This document shows positions 63,001-64,000 of a stretch of 64,000 nucleotides of DNA, piece by piece. A program made the position numbers and the translations under genes. The notes beneath the pieces were generated by a model. The model was not told where the DNA came from. It did no database searches and was given only the letters and a program-made list of their open reading frames with translations. Source of the DNA: Coniochaeta sp. PMI_546 (taxonomy: Eukaryota > Ascomycota > Sordariomycetes > Coniochaetales > Coniochaetaceae). Position 1 is the stretch's first letter. Each line of letters opens with the position of its first letter. The stretch lies in NCBI GenBank assembly GCA_021432605.1, contig MU271157.1:62001-126000 (forward strand), written 5' to 3'.

Positions 63001-64000
63001 GCAGCTCGTCCATAACAAGACGAACCCAGAGGAAAGAGCCGCTTGACTTGGCTAAGATTTGTTGCATTAGATCAGCCTTCTCGAAAGCTGATTCGACGAC
63101 CAACTCAGTCATTCGGCTTGAGATATACCGTTCGATGTCCTCCATAGTGTTGTTGATGGGTATGTCAACTGTTGTGAGCTGTGACTGGAATGGAACAAGA
63201 AGTCGACGAATTTCGGGGTATTTGCGGCTTGTTAGAAATATTTGGAGAGGGAACTTGGGTTTGTCTGCTTTCAGGAGAGTGAAGAGCTCGTTGTACTTCA
63301 GGCATTCGTCGACGGCATCGATGACCCAATATTGTGCATTAAAAACGGAAGCCTGGAGTCAGGTATTGATTAGCTAGAGCAAGGGACCAACAATCGACAA
63401 AACGCTTGCCTCACCTGGAATATACAACCTCTGAATATTTTGGCCCAGATGGTCCGGCTGTCGTCCTGATCAAATGTGAGGCCGTCTTGATAAGCTCGAA
63501 GAAGCATTGCTCGAATTGAGGCGTCGGACGTAGCCATTTGGTACGCGATGGACCTCAAGAAGCCCCCCAATGTCCGATTCTCCATGTGGAAATAGTAACT
63601 GGAGCACTGCAGCCTGTGTTCCTTCAAGTGGGAGACAACATGTCCCGCTAGTACTGTCTTGCCCGTGCCGGGATTAGCACTCACCCAGTAGAGCGCAGGG
63701 TCACGACGTCCATCTTTCGTGGACATGTCAGTAATGGAATCTCTCCAGTCCCTGAAGTCTTCGCGCTCGTTGATCCACTCGCAAGATCCTTCGACCTTGT
63801 CACAAAAGTCGTCTGGCTGCCCCGGTACCCCTAGGACGGCTCGAAGTATTCGAAGATGTTCCCGGGCCTCATTCTGCTTCTTCAGCACAACTTGATCCTG
63901 TCAGTGAGAAATACTGATAATTGTCATAATAATATTGAAACTCATACCACTGCGTAGCAAATCATCGATTGCCGACCCCAGACTATCTCGAAGTTTGATA
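60044..64000 (-). CDS. NACHT-WD40 STAND (NOD-like) receptor, N-terminus beyond the window
   Basis: Exons on the minus strand: 60044-63352, 63415-63897 and a partial one from about 63948 to the window edge; at least 1,260 aa present. NACHT domain: Walker A in WVSANPGTGKTVLAGHVV and Walker B in QYWVIDAVDECLKYNELF (joined across the 62-base intron with donor GTGAGG), then FLTSRKYPEIRRLL. Winged-helix-like region LRWVVSAARPLSTLDLSQAL and LVHIVHATAREFI. The C-terminal half (about 650 residues) is a degenerate WD40-like propeller (VSMSPDMEVLALGYRTGPVC, ASIACSPNGNTLATVDVRGT, RQLLFSPSGKFLLVSTTESD). Such STAND proteins mediate fungal nonself recognition and cell-death signalling; the N-terminal effector domain lies outside. 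The join to the edge exon is uncertain: LRDSLGSAIDDLLRS looks right but is one base out of phase with the next exon. Confidence 0.87.

Noticed and set aside
1-64000. Search by eye for tRNA B-boxes (GGTTCGA and complement), rRNA, CRISPR repeats, transposon or LTR ends
   Set aside because: Isolated GTTCGA-like words (for example near 13,754, 18,367 and 37,069) lack an A-box and a foldable cloverleaf; no long terminal or inverted repeats, transposase or reverse-transcriptase motifs were seen.

Overview
The window reads as nuclear DNA of a filamentous ascomycete, most likely a Sordariomycete. Genes have short introns (about 50-110 bp) with GTAAGT/GTATGT-type donors and CTAAC-like branch sites. 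The CDK1 is of the filamentous type with the PSTAIRE helix. There are Zn(II)2Cys6, MFS (DHA1), NACHT-WD40, CBM1-esterase and CVNH genes typical of this group, and long gene deserts with pyrimidine-rich leaders. I cannot name the genus. All gene models were built by hand from reading frames and splice signals.

Layout. 0.9-5.8 kb: an NAD-dependent epimerase-like protein (minus) and a membrane-anchored modin-like protein (plus, with a GC-AG intron). 7.4-13.4 kb: the giant proteasome activator BLM10/PSME4. 13.4-21.1 kb: a 7.7 kb desert ending in what looks like a long leader for a PCL-type cyclin (21.1-22.3 kb). 26.8-30.0 kb: CDK1 (minus) and an ALKBH1-type dioxygenase (plus) from one divergent promoter. 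The dioxygenase then converges on a Zn2Cys6 regulator (29.9-31.5 kb). 32.8-33.2 kb: a small three-exon hydrophilic protein.

The right half is rich in secreted and membrane proteins. At 34.0-40.6 kb lies one very large, about 19-exon minus-strand gene. Its exons join an N-terminal SGNH/CE3-like esterase, FG-GAP/VCBS repeats, an aspzincin (M35-like) metallopeptidase and a C-terminal SGNH/SEST-like lipase. It shows two places where the reading frame does not join cleanly. Then follow an unknown two-exon protein (41.7-43.2 kb), a PQ-loop membrane protein, a VOC/glyoxalase-fold protein, a sedoheptulose/fructose bisphosphatase, a CE5 acetylxylan esterase with CBM1, a CVNH lectin-like secreted protein, an ML/NPC2-like secreted protein, a weak plus-strand candidate, an intronless 820-aa (alpha/alpha)6 glycosidase with a ricin-type lectin tail, a DHA1 drug:proton antiporter, and the C-terminal part of a NACHT-WD40 STAND receptor that runs off the right edge.

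Functionally, 7-30 kb is housekeeping (proteasome regulation, cell cycle, RNA/DNA demethylation). The 34-57 kb part looks like a polysaccharide- and surface-directed secretome with central carbon metabolism (SBPase-like) between. I saw no rRNA, tRNA, CRISPR, intact transposon or viral remnant. The most noteworthy observations are the four-module secreted hydrolase/peptidase gene with 16-nt microexons around its Ca-binding motifs, the GC-AG introns, the stop-free 3n intron in BLM10, a 123-codon in-frame open stretch after the CDK1 stop, and an intronless glycosidase-lectin gene that may have been acquired.
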